A stretch of DNA of 64,000 bases, taken from NCBI RefSeq assembly GCF_002917095.1, contig NZ_PQGA01000012.1, forward strand, positions 1-64,000, written 5' to 3'. Both the position numbers and the translations under genes were made by a program. Source of the stretch: Paraburkholderia eburnea (lineage in GTDB: Bacteria; Pseudomonadota; Gammaproteobacteria; Burkholderiales; Burkholderiaceae). Below are positions 43,260 through 54,991 of the stretch, piece by piece; within the stretch, counting starts at the first letter, position 1; each line of letters starts with the position of its first letter. A model generated the notes under the pieces. The model was not told the origin of the DNA. It ran no database searches and saw only the letters and a list, made by a program, of their open reading frames with translations.

Positions 43260-43519
43260 TGGCAAATCATCCCCCATACTCTGTCGTTCTGACCTATTCG
43301 GAGGAGCGTCAGCAATTGACGGTTCAAACCGTTGACCGCAACAGACTGGCCCCGCATGTTGCCGGAAAGCTCGAAATGCCGATCCTGCTGGATGAATACG
43401 ACTTCAAGCTCGATGATGAATTTGCGCGTCGACTCGGTGTCGCCGTGCTCAACCTCATAGCGCTTGGTCAACCCGATATCAGGCAGTACATGTCGGTGAC
43501 GCAGCAACCGAAGGAATGA
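43259..43519 (+). CDS. Small acidic protein, candidate immunity partner
   Basis: The 86-residue protein starts MANHPPYSVVLTYSEERQQL and has alternating beta-like and helical sequence with DEYDFKLDDEFARRLGVAVL. Its ATG overlaps the TGA of the upstream gene, and GAGGA lies about 6 bases before it; an in-frame ATG at 43244 is an alternative. No known family was recognised. Coupled translation, small size and acidic nature fit an immunity or adaptor role for the upstream protein, but this is inference. A bidirectional terminator follows, so the two genes form one unit. Confidence 0.6.
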   Translation: MANHPPYSVVLTYSEERQQLTVQTVDRNRLAPHVAGKLEMPILLDEYDFKLDDEFARRLGVAVLNLIALGQPDIRQYMSVTQQPKE

Positions 43520-43542
43520 AGGCAGTCGCGCGGCCGACAATG

Positions 43543-43577
43543 AAAAAAGCCCCGTTGCTTGCGCAACGGGGCTTTTT
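43543..43577. terminator. Bidirectional terminator between the accessory pair and tRNA-Val
   Basis: A perfect 10-bp stem (43549-43558 with 43563-43572, loop TTGC) is flanked by A6 and T5, so it serves the plus-strand accessory unit and the minus-strand tRNA. Confidence 0.92.
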
Positions 43578-43612
43578 ATCTTCGGTGCTTGTCTTTACCA
43601 ACACCAGAATCC

Positions 43613-43687
43613 TGGTGGGTAGTACTGGGATCGAACCAGTGACCCCTGCCGTGTGAAGGCAGTGCTCTACCGCTGAGCTAACCACCC
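43613..43687 (-). tRNA. tRNA-Val (CAC)
   Basis: The 75-base minus-strand cloverleaf has acceptor GGGTGGT/ACTACCC, anticodon loop TTCACAC (anticodon CAC), T loop GGTTCGATCCC and an encoded CCA (43613-43615 as TGG). Its 3' end faces the low-GC accessory patch. Confidence 0.94.
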
Positions 43688-43736
43688 GAAGAGATTGAAA
43701 TTATGCCGGGCATTTTCAATCTTGTAAAGCCCTTTT

Positions 43737-44483
43737 TTAAGTATTTTGCGCAGTCGCGGTAATCTCTTCTGCGGGCATCGGTTGAGTACGCCAGACCGAC
43801 GTCCCCTTGACCGCTTTGTCGAGACCGTCGAGCAGCGCTTCATGCGCGCTCAGTTCGTCGGCGCTTGCCGCAATCACGGGGAGCGCGAGTGTATCGAACT
43901 TCACGCGCGGCGTCGCGACTGCGCCTGCCGTTTCGGTGGCGCTCGACATATCGATCACGAGGCTTTCCTGGCCGCGCGTCATCGCGAGGTAGACCTCGGC
44001 GAGCAGTTCCGAGTCGAGCAGTGCGCCGTGCAGCGTGCGGTGCGCGTTGCTGATGCCGAAGCGGTCGCACAGCGCGTCGAGCGAATTGCGCTTGCCCGGG
44101 AACATCTGCTTGGCCTGCACCAGCGTGTCGATCACTTCGCCGCAATGTTCCAGGAAGCGCGGTTTGCCGACCAGCGCGAGCTCGGCGTCGAGAAAGCCGA
44201 TATCGAACGGCGCGTTGTGGATGATGATGTCGGCATCGCGAATGAAATCGAGAATCTCGTCGACGACTTCGGCGAACTTCGGCTTGTCCGAGAGGAACTC
44301 GGTCGTGAGGCCGTGGACGGCGAGCGCGCCCGGATCGCTATCGCGTTCCGGGTTCACGTAGAAGTGCAGGTTGTTGCCGGTCAGCCGGCGGTTCAGCAGT
44401 TCGACGCAGCCGATTTCGATGATGCGGTCGCCCGTGCGGGGGTTCAGGCCGGTGGTTTCGGTGTCGAGAATGATCTGGCGCAT
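43737..44483 (-). CDS. dnaQ: DNA polymerase III epsilon subunit (proofreading)
   Basis: DnaQ is the 3'-5' exonuclease of the replicative polymerase. The 248-residue protein has Exo I ILDTETTGLNP (residues 5-15), Exo II HNAPFDIGFLDAEL and Exo III HRTLHGALLDSELLAEVYL, followed by a C-terminal tail that binds the alpha subunit. The ATG at 44483 gives the family start MRQIILDTETTG. It lies after rnhA with a 62-base gap, both on the minus strand, and before tRNA-Val. In E. coli dnaQ and rnhA are also adjacent, though divergent. Confidence 0.96.
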   Translation of the reverse strand: MRQIILDTETTGLNPRTGDRIIEIGCVELLNRRLTGNNLHFYVNPERDSDPGALAVHGLTTEFLSDKPKFAEVVDEILDFIRDADIIIHNAPFDIGFLDAELALVGKPRFLEHCGEVIDTLVQAKQMFPGKRNSLDALCDRFGISNAHRTLHGALLDSELLAEVYLAMTRGQESLVIDMSSATETAGAVATPRVKFDTLALPVIAASADELSAHEALLDGLDKAVKGTSVWRTQPMPAEEITATAQNT

Positions 44484-44545
44484 GGCGTGTCGGGCGTGAA
44501 GCGAAAGTATGGGGTAGCAAGAGAGGCGAGGGCGGTGCGCCCGGC

Positions 44546-44995
44546 TCAGAGTTCGTTGAGCGTGGCGACGCCGCGGTTCGCGAGCGCGTCGGCGCGTTCG
44601 TTCTCCGGGTGGCCGGCGTGGCCCTTGACCCAGCGCCATTCGACCTGATGCTGCGCGACGAGGGCGTCCAGACGCTTCCACAGGTCGTCATTCTTGACGG
44701 GCGTTTTCGCGGCCGTCATCCAGTTCTTCTTCTTCCAGCCGTGGATCCACTCGCTGATGCCTTTCTGCACGTATTGCGAGTCGGTATGCACGATCACCTT
44801 GCACGGGCGCTTGAGCGCTTCGAGCGCGGCGATCACGCCCATCAGCTCCATGCGGTTATTGGTCGTGCCGGGCTCACCGCCGAACAGTTCCTTTTCCTGG
44901 GTGCCAAAGCGCAGCAGCGCGCCCCAGCCGCCGGGGCCGGGGTTGCCCTTGCAGGCGCCGTCGGTAAAGATTTCGACGAAATCGGATGTACTCAT
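44546..44995 (-). CDS. rnhA: Ribonuclease HI
   Basis: RNase HI removes RNA from RNA-DNA hybrids. The 149-residue protein has the catalytic acidic residues in IFTDGACKGNPGPGGWG, NNRMELMGVIAALEAL, HTDSQYVQKGI and the late GHPENERADALAN. The ATG at 44995 overlaps the TGA of the upstream methyltransferase gene (ATGA). Length is close to E. coli RNase HI (155). It lies between the yafS-like gene and dnaQ. Confidence 0.96.
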   Translation of the reverse strand: MSTSDFVEIFTDGACKGNPGPGGWGALLRFGTQEKELFGGEPGTTNNRMELMGVIAALEALKRPCKVIVHTDSQYVQKGISEWIHGWKKKNWMTAAKTPVKNDDLWKRLDALVAQHQVEWRWVKGHAGHPENERADALANRGVATLNEL

Positions 44996-45813
44996 GAGTC
45001 CTTGTTGCGTGTAGGGGATGGCGTGGTGGCGGCGGCCTTCAGGCTCGGCGCCAGCACGGGTTTCTTGACCTTCAGCGGCCCGACGAGGCGCATGCCGCGC
45101 ACGCGCTTGATCGCCGTCACCATATAGACCGCGCCGAAGATCGCCCACCAGCGGTCGCCGGCGGCCTCCATAAATTCATAACGGCCCAGCCACTTGTCGG
45201 TCGAAAGCGGCGGCCGGTAGCAGCCAAAGCGGCCGCGCTCGAGCTCGAAGCCGAGCAGCTTGATCCAGTCCTTCAGGCGCGTGAACGCGATCAGATCCTG
45301 GCGGGCCGGCAAGAACGGGTGCCCCGTGAGCTTGCTCGCCGATTGCCGCGCGCCCCAGAGCGACAGCGAATTGAAGCCGACGATCACCAGTTGGCCTTCG
45401 GGCATCAGCACGCGTTCGGCTTCGCGCAGCAGGCGATGCGGGTCGCTCGTGAATTCGAGCGTGTGCGGCATCACGATCAGATCGACGCTCTGCGCCTCGA
45501 ACGGCAAATCGAGATAGTCGCACCAGACCGTACTGCGTCCGGACGGCGCATGCAGCGCCGGCGCACGCGGCGGTTCGGCGCCAGGCACGGTGTAGGGCGC
45601 GCTTGCCGCGCTGGCGGCATCGAGCACGAGGCCGCGGCAGGACATGCGGTTTTCGCGCAGCGCATCGAGTTGCGGCAGACCAAGCTGCAGCGCATGGTAG
45701 CCGAACACGTTCGACACCATGCGGTCGAGCTGTTCCTGCTCCCAGCCGAGCACATACCTTCCAGCCGGCGAAGCGGTCCAGGCGGGCCAGTCTATAATCG
45801 TTCGGTCAGACAT
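44992..45813 (-). CDS. SAM-dependent methyltransferase, YafS-like
   Basis: The 273-residue protein has a class I methyltransferase domain with FEAQSVDLIVMPHTLEFTSDPHRLLREAERVLMPEGQLVIVGFNSLSLWG, where the acidic loop and the post-motif are visible. E. coli keeps yafS between gloB and rnhA, and the order here (gloB, this gene, rnhA, dnaQ) is the same, which supports the assignment. The substrate is unknown. The N-terminal half has an Ala/Pro-rich insert near residues 65-90. A four-base overlap couples it to rnhA. Its start lies only 20 bases from that of gloB. Confidence 0.85.
   Translation of the reverse strand: MSDRTIIDWPAWTASPAGRYVLGWEQEQLDRMVSNVFGYHALQLGLPQLDALRENRMSCRGLVLDAASAASAPYTVPGAEPPRAPALHAPSGRSTVWCDYLDLPFEAQSVDLIVMPHTLEFTSDPHRLLREAERVLMPEGQLVIVGFNSLSLWGARQSASKLTGHPFLPARQDLIAFTRLKDWIKLLGFELERGRFGCYRPPLSTDKWLGRYEFMEAAGDRWWAIFGAVYMVTAIKRVRGMRLVGPLKVKKPVLAPSLKAAATTPSPTRNKDS
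45793..45798 (+). promoter_or_regulatory. Candidate -10 of gloB inside the yafS 5' end
   Basis: A perfect TATAAT is found on the plus strand, 35 bases before the gloB ATG, within the first codons of the divergent gene. No clear -35 is visible at 17 bases. Confidence 0.4.
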
Positions 45814-45833
45814 GTCGAAGAATACGTCGCCCC

Positions 45834-46697
45834 ATGAAGAGTCCGCTTGAGCACGCGAGCGCGCCGGTCAATCACACCGGCGCAACGGCCGCTGAACTCG
45901 AATACATACCGGTTCCGGCTTTTGAAGATAACTACATCTGGGTCGTGTCGGACGGCCGCAATGCCGTTGCCGTCGATCCGGGCGACGCCGCGCCGGTTCG
46001 CGCCTGTCTGGCGAAGCGGGGCTGGCGGCTCGCCGCTATTTTACTCACCCATCACCACAACGACCATGTCGGCGGGGTCGCCGATCTCCTTTCGGATGAG
46101 CGCGTGCCCGTGTACGGCCCGGCCGGCGAGGCGCTCGGCCCGCTCGACGCCTTCGTCACGCGCGTGAAGGGCGGCGACGCCGTGCATCTGGACGCGCCTT
46201 CGCTCGATTTCAGGGTGATGGACGTGCCGGGCCATACGCGCGGCCATATCGCTTATTTTCAGGACGCGGATAGTCGTGGTGCCAGCGGCACGCCGCATCT
46301 CTTCTGCGGCGACACGCTGTTCGCGTGCGGCTGCGGGCGCCTTTTCGAGGGCACGCCCGCGCAGATGCTCGCATCGCTCGACTCGTTCGCGGCGCTTCCG
46401 GGCGCCACCCAGGTGCACTGCGCGCACGAGTACACGTTGTCGAATATCCGCTTTGCGCTGGCCTGCGATCCGCACAATCGGGCGCTGCACGACTGGAGCC
46501 GCGAGGCGGCCGCGCTACGCGAGCGCGGCGTGCCGACCTTGCCGACCACGATCGCGCACGAGCGTGCGGTGAACCCCTTCCTGCGCGCCGACGACCCCGC
46601 CGTGCAGGCGACGCTGGCCGAGGCGCTGCACGAAACGGTGCCGGACCGGCTGGCCGCTTTTACGCTGATGCGCGAGTGGAAAAACCGGTTCCGCTAA
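45834..46697 (+). CDS. gloB: Hydroxyacylglutathione hydrolase (glyoxalase II)
   Basis: GloB hydrolyses S-lactoylglutathione, the second step in methylglyoxal removal. The 287-residue metallo-beta-lactamase fold protein has AFEDNYIWVV, the metal motif THHHNDHVGG (72-81), DVPGHTRGHIAYF, and FCGDTLFACGCGRLFEGTP with CAHEYTLSN, all typical of GloB. The first 22 residues are an extension compared with the usual start near YIPVPAF. No Shine-Dalgarno site precedes the ATG. The gene is divergent from yafS with a 20-base gap, so the promoters overlap coding sequence. Confidence 0.95.
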   Translation: MKSPLEHASAPVNHTGATAAELEYIPVPAFEDNYIWVVSDGRNAVAVDPGDAAPVRACLAKRGWRLAAILLTHHHNDHVGGVADLLSDERVPVYGPAGEALGPLDAFVTRVKGGDAVHLDAPSLDFRVMDVPGHTRGHIAYFQDADSRGASGTPHLFCGDTLFACGCGRLFEGTPAQMLASLDSFAALPGATQVHCAHEYTLSNIRFALACDPHNRALHDWSREAAALRERGVPTLPTTIAHERAVNPFLRADDPAVQATLAEALHETVPDRLAAFTLMREWKNRFR

Positions 46698-46850
46698 CCC
46701 ACTGAACTGCGTGGGTATGCTCAACCCAAACGTATGGAACGTCGTCCAAGCTGCGGATTTTCATGGTTTTTTTCCAATTAATCCGATTGACGGAAACGTG
46801 TGCGTTACGTACTATCGGCTGCAAATTCCAGCCATTGCAAGTAGACGTTC

Positions 46851-48503
46851 ATGCGATTTATTCTAAGCGCGCTGCTGGTCCTCATGCTCGCCGCCTGTGC
46901 GAGCGGGGGGCCGAACGCGAATTCAGCCAGTTCACTTTCTCCCTCCGATCCGCAGGCCCGCGCCGACGCGATCCGCAAGACCTCCGCCGCGAAAGAAACG
47001 ATTAACGTCGATCAAGGTTCGGTCGACCAGCTCACGAGCCCGGACGCCGATCTCTGGGGCCGCATCCGTCGCGGCTTCCAGATGCCCGATCTGCAAAGCG
47101 ATCTCGTCGATATGAACGCCCAGTGGTATGCGCAGCGTCCGGACTATGTCGCGCGCATGACCGAGCGTTCGCAAAAATATCTGTACCACATCGTCGAAGA
47201 GCTCGAAGCGCGCCATATGCCGACCGAGCTCGCGCTGTTGCCGTTCATCGAGTCCGCCTACAACCCGCAGGCGCTGTCGGTCGCCAAGGCCGCGGGCATG
47301 TGGCAGTTCGTGCCGGGCACCGGCAAGACCTATAACCTCAAGCAGAACATGTGGCAGGACGAGCGCCGCGACGTGCTGGCCTCGACCAGCGCCGCGCTCG
47401 ACTATCTCTCGCGCCTGCACGACATGTTCGGCGACTGGTATCTGGCGCTGGCCGCCTATAACTGGGGCGAGGGCAATGTGCAGCGCGCCATCGCGCGCAA
47501 CCAGGCGGCCGGACTGCCGACCGACTACCAGAGCCTGCGTATGCCGAGCGAGACGCGCAACTACGTACCCAAGCTCCAGGCGGTCAAGAACATCGTGATG
47601 AACCCGCAGCAGTACGGTCTCACGCTGCCCAGCATCCCGAACCACCCGTATTTCGTCACCGTCACCACCTCGCACGATATCGACGTGGATGTCGCCGCCA
47701 AGCTGGCGAACATGACGCCCGACGAGTTCCGCACGCTCAATCCGTCGTTCAAGAAGCCCGTCATTCTGGGCGCGACCGATCCGCAGATCCTGCTGCCGTT
47801 CGACAATGCCAGCGCCTTCGAGCGCAACCTGAAGTCGTATTCGGGCCAGTTGTCGTCGTGGACGGTCTATACGACCGACGCGCGCACGACGCCTGCGGCC
47901 ATTGCGGAAAAGATCGGCGTGGATGCGGACACGCTCATGTCGGTCAACAAGATTCCGGCGGGCATGCGCCTGAAGCCGGGTTCGACGCTCGTAGTGCCGC
48001 GCACCGACGATGCCGACGACGAAGACATCAGCGCCGACGTGGCCGAAAGCGCCGTGCTCGCGATGGAGCCGGACGTGCCCGACACGCGCAAGATGCTGAT
48101 CCGCGTGCGCCGCAAGCAGTCGATGGAAATGGTCGCGAGCCGCTACGGCGTTTCGGTCGGGCAGCTCAAGGCGTGGAACAAGACGCGCCGCGATGCCGTG
48201 GCACCTGGCCAGGTGCTCGTGCTGCACGTACCGGTCGGCAAGGCGATGCCGAGCGAACCGGGGCCGGAGCGCCTCGCGACCAACGTTTCGGGCGGTGGTG
48301 TGGAGCGTATTGGCACGCGCGTCGCGGAGTCGGGTTCGAAGTCGCGTTATGATAAGAAGCACGGTCGCGCACGCACGGAAGTCGTGAAGGTATCCGAGCC
48401 AGTCAAGGAAAAAGCTTCCAGCGCAGCGCCCAGCAAGGCGTCGAAGGGTGCGGCAAGCCGCTCGAAGGCCGAAACCCACACGCAGAAGCACAAGTCCAAA
48501 TAG
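46851..48503 (+). CDS. mltD: Membrane-bound lytic murein transglycosylase D
   Basis: MltD cuts peptidoglycan glycan strands to 1,6-anhydro products at the outer membrane. The 550-residue protein is a lipoprotein (LAAC lipobox, Cys16), with a lysozyme-like transglycosylase domain that holds the catalytic Glu134 in LPFIESAYNPQALS and the motif AAYNWGEGNVQRAI, two LysM domains (about 340-388 and 412-460), and a Lys/Ser-rich basic tail (about 500-550). LysM domains bind GlcNAc. It follows gloB, as in E. coli, where gloB and mltD are neighbours. Confidence 0.94.
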   Translation: MRFILSALLVLMLAACASGGPNANSASSLSPSDPQARADAIRKTSAAKETINVDQGSVDQLTSPDADLWGRIRRGFQMPDLQSDLVDMNAQWYAQRPDYVARMTERSQKYLYHIVEELEARHMPTELALLPFIESAYNPQALSVAKAAGMWQFVPGTGKTYNLKQNMWQDERRDVLASTSAALDYLSRLHDMFGDWYLALAAYNWGEGNVQRAIARNQAAGLPTDYQSLRMPSETRNYVPKLQAVKNIVMNPQQYGLTLPSIPNHPYFVTVTTSHDIDVDVAAKLANMTPDEFRTLNPSFKKPVILGATDPQILLPFDNASAFERNLKSYSGQLSSWTVYTTDARTTPAAIAEKIGVDADTLMSVNKIPAGMRLKPGSTLVVPRTDDADDEDISADVAESAVLAMEPDVPDTRKMLIRVRRKQSMEMVASRYGVSVGQLKAWNKTRRDAVAPGQVLVLHVPVGKAMPSEPGPERLATNVSGGGVERIGTRVAESGSKSRYDKKHGRARTEVVKVSEPVKEKASSAAPSKASKGAASRSKAETHTQKHKSK

Positions 48504-48580
48504 CGGCTGGCTTAGGGTGTTCAGCCGTGCGTTGCGGGGGCAACGCATGGTGGTTTCGCTCCGATCACTTGGGCTATTTC

Positions 48581-48614
48581 AACGCCGTCATCCCGCCGGA
48601 TGACGGCGTTTTCA
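48581..48614 (+). terminator. Terminator after mltD
   Basis: A perfect 13-bp stem (48581-48593 with 48598-48610, tetraloop CGCC) is followed by TTCATTT. It lies 77 bases past the mltD stop. Confidence 0.8.
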
Positions 48615-49127
48615 TTTGTGCCGCGAAAGAGAAAGAGTGGGGCAGACCATAAGCTGTCCCCGAATAACCGCGCCGCGGTGTCCGCGTGGGGCGCCTATAG
48701 TGATAGGCGATGAAAAGCGCTGCAGCGCGCCCGGGGTCCAGCAGAAAATTCGGGCGCGTTCCAGCCGCATTTCACACGGTTGTCATCTCGAAATTTGGAA
48801 GGAAGGCTCATTTCACGCTATAATTCGAAGGTTTGAGCTTATCAACCCGCACCCTAGCGCCTACCTCTCCCCATCCGTTCATCCGCCGCCCGCGCTTTCC
48901 ACGTCCAAGGCTGGCTGCCGCCCGATCAAGCGCCACAAACGCTCCATTCTGGCAGGCGCCCGACGCAGTTCACTGCGAGCCTGACGACACCGAATAGCCG
49001 CGCAAGGCGCGCGCCGCGCGCGCATCTCGTCCACGACGCCGATGCCGACGCCGCAGCCGCGCCCAGGTCGCAAGATCGCAACGTCGGACAACAGGTCGGC
49101 ACAGGGTGCTCCCCCAAGGAGTCTCCC
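48615..49127 (+). other. carA upstream region with palindrome and long leader
   Basis: This 513-base stretch holds a perfect 7-bp inverted repeat CGCCTAT-AGTG-ATAGGCG (48692-48698 with 48703-48709), the carA promoter (48795-48824) and a leader of about 297 bases to carA. The leader is very GC-rich with possible stems near 49015-49022 but no T-run terminator. I see no gene; the 122-residue open frame at 48616 has no ribosome binding site. Confidence 0.5.
48795..48824 (+). promoter_or_regulatory. Promoter of carAB
   Basis: A perfect TATAAT (48819-48824) with TTGGAA (48795-48800, 4 of 6) at an 18-base spacer precedes carA by about 300 bases. The palindrome at 48692 lies 90 bases upstream and could bind a regulator. 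Confidence 0.7.
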
Positions 49128-50270
49128 GTGTTGCCGTCATTCTCTCCCGCTCTGCTCGCGCTCGCCGACGGCACGGTCTTTCGTGGTTACTCGATCGGCG
49201 CGCCCGGCCATACGATCGGTGAAGTCGTGTTCAACACGGCCATCACCGGTTATCAGGAAATCCTGACTGACCCGAGCTACGCTCGCCAGATCGTCACCCT
49301 CACGTATCCGCATATCGGCAACGTCGGCGTCAATGCCGAAGACGTCGAAGCCACGAAAGTCCATGCCGCCGGCCTGATCATCCGCGATTTGCCCGTGCTC
49401 GCCTCGAACTTCCGTATGGAGCGCACGCTCGGCCAGTATCTGAAGGACGAAGGCGTGGTTGCCATCGCCGGCATCGATACGCGCAAGCTCACGCGCATCC
49501 TGCGCGACAAGGGCGCGCAAAACGGCGCGATCCTTGCCGGTTCCGACGACGAAGCCAAGGCCATCGAACTCGCGCGTTCGTTCCCGGGGCTCGCGGGCAT
49601 GGACCTGGCGAAGGTCGTCTCGACCGACAAGGCCTACCCGTGGAACACCACGGAATGGCATCTGGGCGAAGGCTACGGTACGCAGTCGGCGCCGAAGTAC
49701 AAGGTCGTCGCGTTCGACTACGGCGTGAAGCAGAACATCCTGCGAATGCTGGCCGAACGTGGCTGCGATGTCACGGTGCTGCCGGCGCAATCGACGGCTG
49801 AAGACGCGCTCGCGCTGAACCCGGACGGCGTGTTCCTCTCGAACGGCCCCGGCGACCCGGAGCCGTGCGATTACGCGATCAAGGCGGCGCAGGCATTCAT
49901 CGAGCGCGGCATCCCCACGTTCGGCATCTGCCTCGGTCACCAGATCATGGGTCTCGCCGTCGGTGCGAAAACCCTGAAGATGAAGACGGGCCATCACGGC
50001 GCGAACCATCCGGTCAAGGATCTGGGCGATGGCCGCGTGGTCATCACGTCGCAGAATCACGGTTTCGCGGTGGACGCCGCTACGCTGCCCGCGAATGCGC
50101 GCGTCACGCACGTGTCGCTGTTCGACGGCACGCTGCAAGGGTTCGAGCTGACCGACAAGCCCGCGTTCTGCTTCCAGGGCCACCCGGAAGCGTCGCCGGG
50201 TCCGCAGGACATCGGCTACCTGTTCGACCGCTTCACGGCGCTGATGGACAAGTCGAAGGCGGCCGCGTAA
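49128..50270 (+). CDS. carA: Carbamoyl-phosphate synthase small subunit
   Basis: CarA is the glutaminase subunit that supplies ammonia for carbamoyl phosphate, used in arginine and pyrimidine synthesis. The 380-residue protein has the small-subunit N-terminal domain (GAPGHTIGEVVFNTAITGYQE is the typical start) and a class I glutaminase domain with the nucleophile Cys in GICLGHQ and the late HPEASPGPQD. The start is GTG with a clear AAGGAG 6 bases upstream. carB follows after 160 bases. The lengths match E. coli CarA (382). Confidence 0.97.
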   Translation: MLPSFSPALLALADGTVFRGYSIGAPGHTIGEVVFNTAITGYQEILTDPSYARQIVTLTYPHIGNVGVNAEDVEATKVHAAGLIIRDLPVLASNFRMERTLGQYLKDEGVVAIAGIDTRKLTRILRDKGAQNGAILAGSDDEAKAIELARSFPGLAGMDLAKVVSTDKAYPWNTTEWHLGEGYGTQSAPKYKVVAFDYGVKQNILRMLAERGCDVTVLPAQSTAEDALALNPDGVFLSNGPGDPEPCDYAIKAAQAFIERGIPTFGICLGHQIMGLAVGAKTLKMKTGHHGANHPVKDLGDGRVVITSQNHGFAVDAATLPANARVTHVSLFDGTLQGFELTDKPAFCFQGHPEASPGPQDIGYLFDRFTALMDKSKAAA

Positions 50271-50430
50271 GCGCTGCGCAGGCGCTGCACGGAGCCGAAG
50301 CGAAAGAGTAGAGCAGGGTGCGCAGCGAGCCGGTTTGAAGCAGTTTGCAAACACGGCCCACGCGCGCACCCGGGCGGCAAGATGTAAGCCGTCAGACGTA
50401 AAAGACACAGGAATATTTAGCGAGAGCGTT

Positions 50431-53685
<3,255 letters not shown>

Positions 53686-53891
53686 GGCTTCGATTGCCTG
53701 TCCAATATTAACGAGGCAGGCAAACATAGCTGAATGTGCCGCGGTTAAGCGGCGTCCCAACAGGGCTTTGAGGCTGCGCCAGCATGCGCCGCCGCCCTCG
53801 CGGGATGCACTTAACCGCGGTGATTTTTTTTAAGGCCGCAATCTGTTGCATGCGGCATCAATACGGCCCCAAGCGGCTGAACGAGTTGTTT

Positions 53892-54368
53892 ATGAGCACG
53901 ATTCCCTTGACCAAGCGCGGTGCAGACCAGCTTCGCGGAGAACTGCAGCGCCTGAAATCCGTCGAGCGTCCGGCGGTCATCAATTCGATCGCCGAAGCGC
54001 GCGCGCAGGGCGACCTCTCGGAAAACGCGGAATACGACGCCGCGAAAGAAAAGCAGGGCTTCATCGAAGGCCGCATTGCCGAAATTGAGTCGAAGCTGGC
54101 GGCGGCGCAAGTCATCGACCCGGCCACGCTCGAAGCGGATGGCCGCGTCGTGTTCGGCTCGACCGTCGATCTCGAAGACCTCGAATCGGGTAATACGGTC
54201 ACGTACCAGATCGTCGGCGACGACGAAGCCGATCTCGAACACGGTTTGATTTCGGTGAGCTCGCCCATCGCACGCGCGCTGATCGGCAAGTCCGAAGGCG
54301 ACGTCGCGGCCGTGCAGGCGCCCAGCGGCGTGCGCGAGTACGAAGTCATCGAGGTTCGCTACGTCTGA
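53892..54368 (+). CDS. greA: Transcription elongation factor GreA
   Basis: GreA stimulates transcript cleavage by stalled RNA polymerase. The 158-residue protein begins MSTIPLTKRGADQLRGELQ and shows the coiled-coil tip EARAQGDLSENAEYDAAKE with the acidic residues that act in the secondary channel, followed by the FKBP-like C-terminal domain with VGDDEADLEHGLISVSSPIARALIGK. It matches E. coli GreA (158). The ATG at 53892 was chosen from the family; the frame is open upstream. carB is upstream, as in many beta-proteobacteria. Confidence 0.97.
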   Translation: MSTIPLTKRGADQLRGELQRLKSVERPAVINSIAEARAQGDLSENAEYDAAKEKQGFIEGRIAEIESKLAAAQVIDPATLEADGRVVFGSTVDLEDLESGNTVTYQIVGDDEADLEHGLISVSSPIARALIGKSEGDVAAVQAPSGVREYEVIEVRYV

Positions 54369-54380
54369 CGAGGCGCGATC

Positions 54381-54914
54381 ATGGGTCACGATGTGAAAAA
54401 TGACGTGAGCGCCGACATTCGCGCGGCCCAGCCGGGCGTTGTGCACGCCTCGCTCGTGCCGCATCGCCTGTTCGCGCTGCTCGCCATGCTGTGGGTGGGC
54501 AGCCAGTTGACGATCGGCTATGCGGTGGCGCCGGTGCTGTTCGCGTCGCTCGACCGTATGTCGGCGGGGGCGCTGGCGGCACAGCTCTTTCGCATCGAAG
54601 GCATGATCGGGCTGGTGAGCGGCGTGGTGCTGCTCGTGCTCGCGAATCTGTTCGTGCGGCGCGGGGAGGCGGGGTATCGCCGCCTGCGCTGGCTGCTGGT
54701 GGGCATGCTGCTATGCGTGGTGGTCGGCTATTACGCGCTGCAGCCGTTCATGAACGCCATGCGTATGAACGCGCTGCAGGCGGGCGTGGATGTCGCGCAT
54801 TCGGCGTATGCGAGCCGGTTCGGCATGCTGCACGGTGTATCGAGCCTGTTCTACCTGGTCGAGAGCCTGCTGGGCGCGTGGCTCGTCTGGCTGCTGCCTT
54901 CCACGCGGCGCTAA
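54381..54914 (+). CDS. DUF4149 family membrane protein
   Basis: The 177-residue protein has four hydrophobic segments (near 31-57, 72-92, 102-120 and 150-172) and the DUF4149 features WVGSQLTIGYAVAPVLFASLDRMSAGALAAQLFRIEG and the later FGMLHGVSSLFYLVESLLGAWLVW. Members lie between greA and yhbY or ftsH in many beta-proteobacteria; the function is not established. It follows greA by only 12 bases and is probably cotranscribed with it. A bidirectional terminator separates it from yhbY. Confidence 0.85.
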   Translation: MGHDVKNDVSADIRAAQPGVVHASLVPHRLFALLAMLWVGSQLTIGYAVAPVLFASLDRMSAGALAAQLFRIEGMIGLVSGVVLLVLANLFVRRGEAGYRRLRWLLVGMLLCVVVGYYALQPFMNAMRMNALQAGVDVAHSAYASRFGMLHGVSSLFYLVESLLGAWLVWLLPSTRR

Positions 54915-54960
54915 GTCATCGAGGCGCCAGGCCGCTGCCCATTTGGGGCGTGCCGGGCGA

Positions 54961-54990
54961 AAAAAAAGCGCGGCACACGGGCCGCGCTTT
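54961..54990 (-). terminator. Bidirectional terminator between DUF4149 and yhbY
   Basis: A 10-bp stem (54965-54974 with 54981-54990, loop ACACGG) is followed on the minus strand by a run of Ts (54961-54967 read as A7 on plus). It lies directly past the yhbY stop at 54992. Confidence 0.88.
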
Positions 54991-54991
54991 A

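Noticed and set aside
42009..43612. Complete integrated island at tRNA-Val
   Set aside because: No integrase and no copy of the tRNA 3' end was seen at the far side of the low-GC patch, so only a candidate accessory insertion is claimed.
48616..48984. 122-codon open frame before carA
   Set aside because: It crosses the mltD terminator edge, the palindrome and the carA promoter and has no Shine-Dalgarno site.
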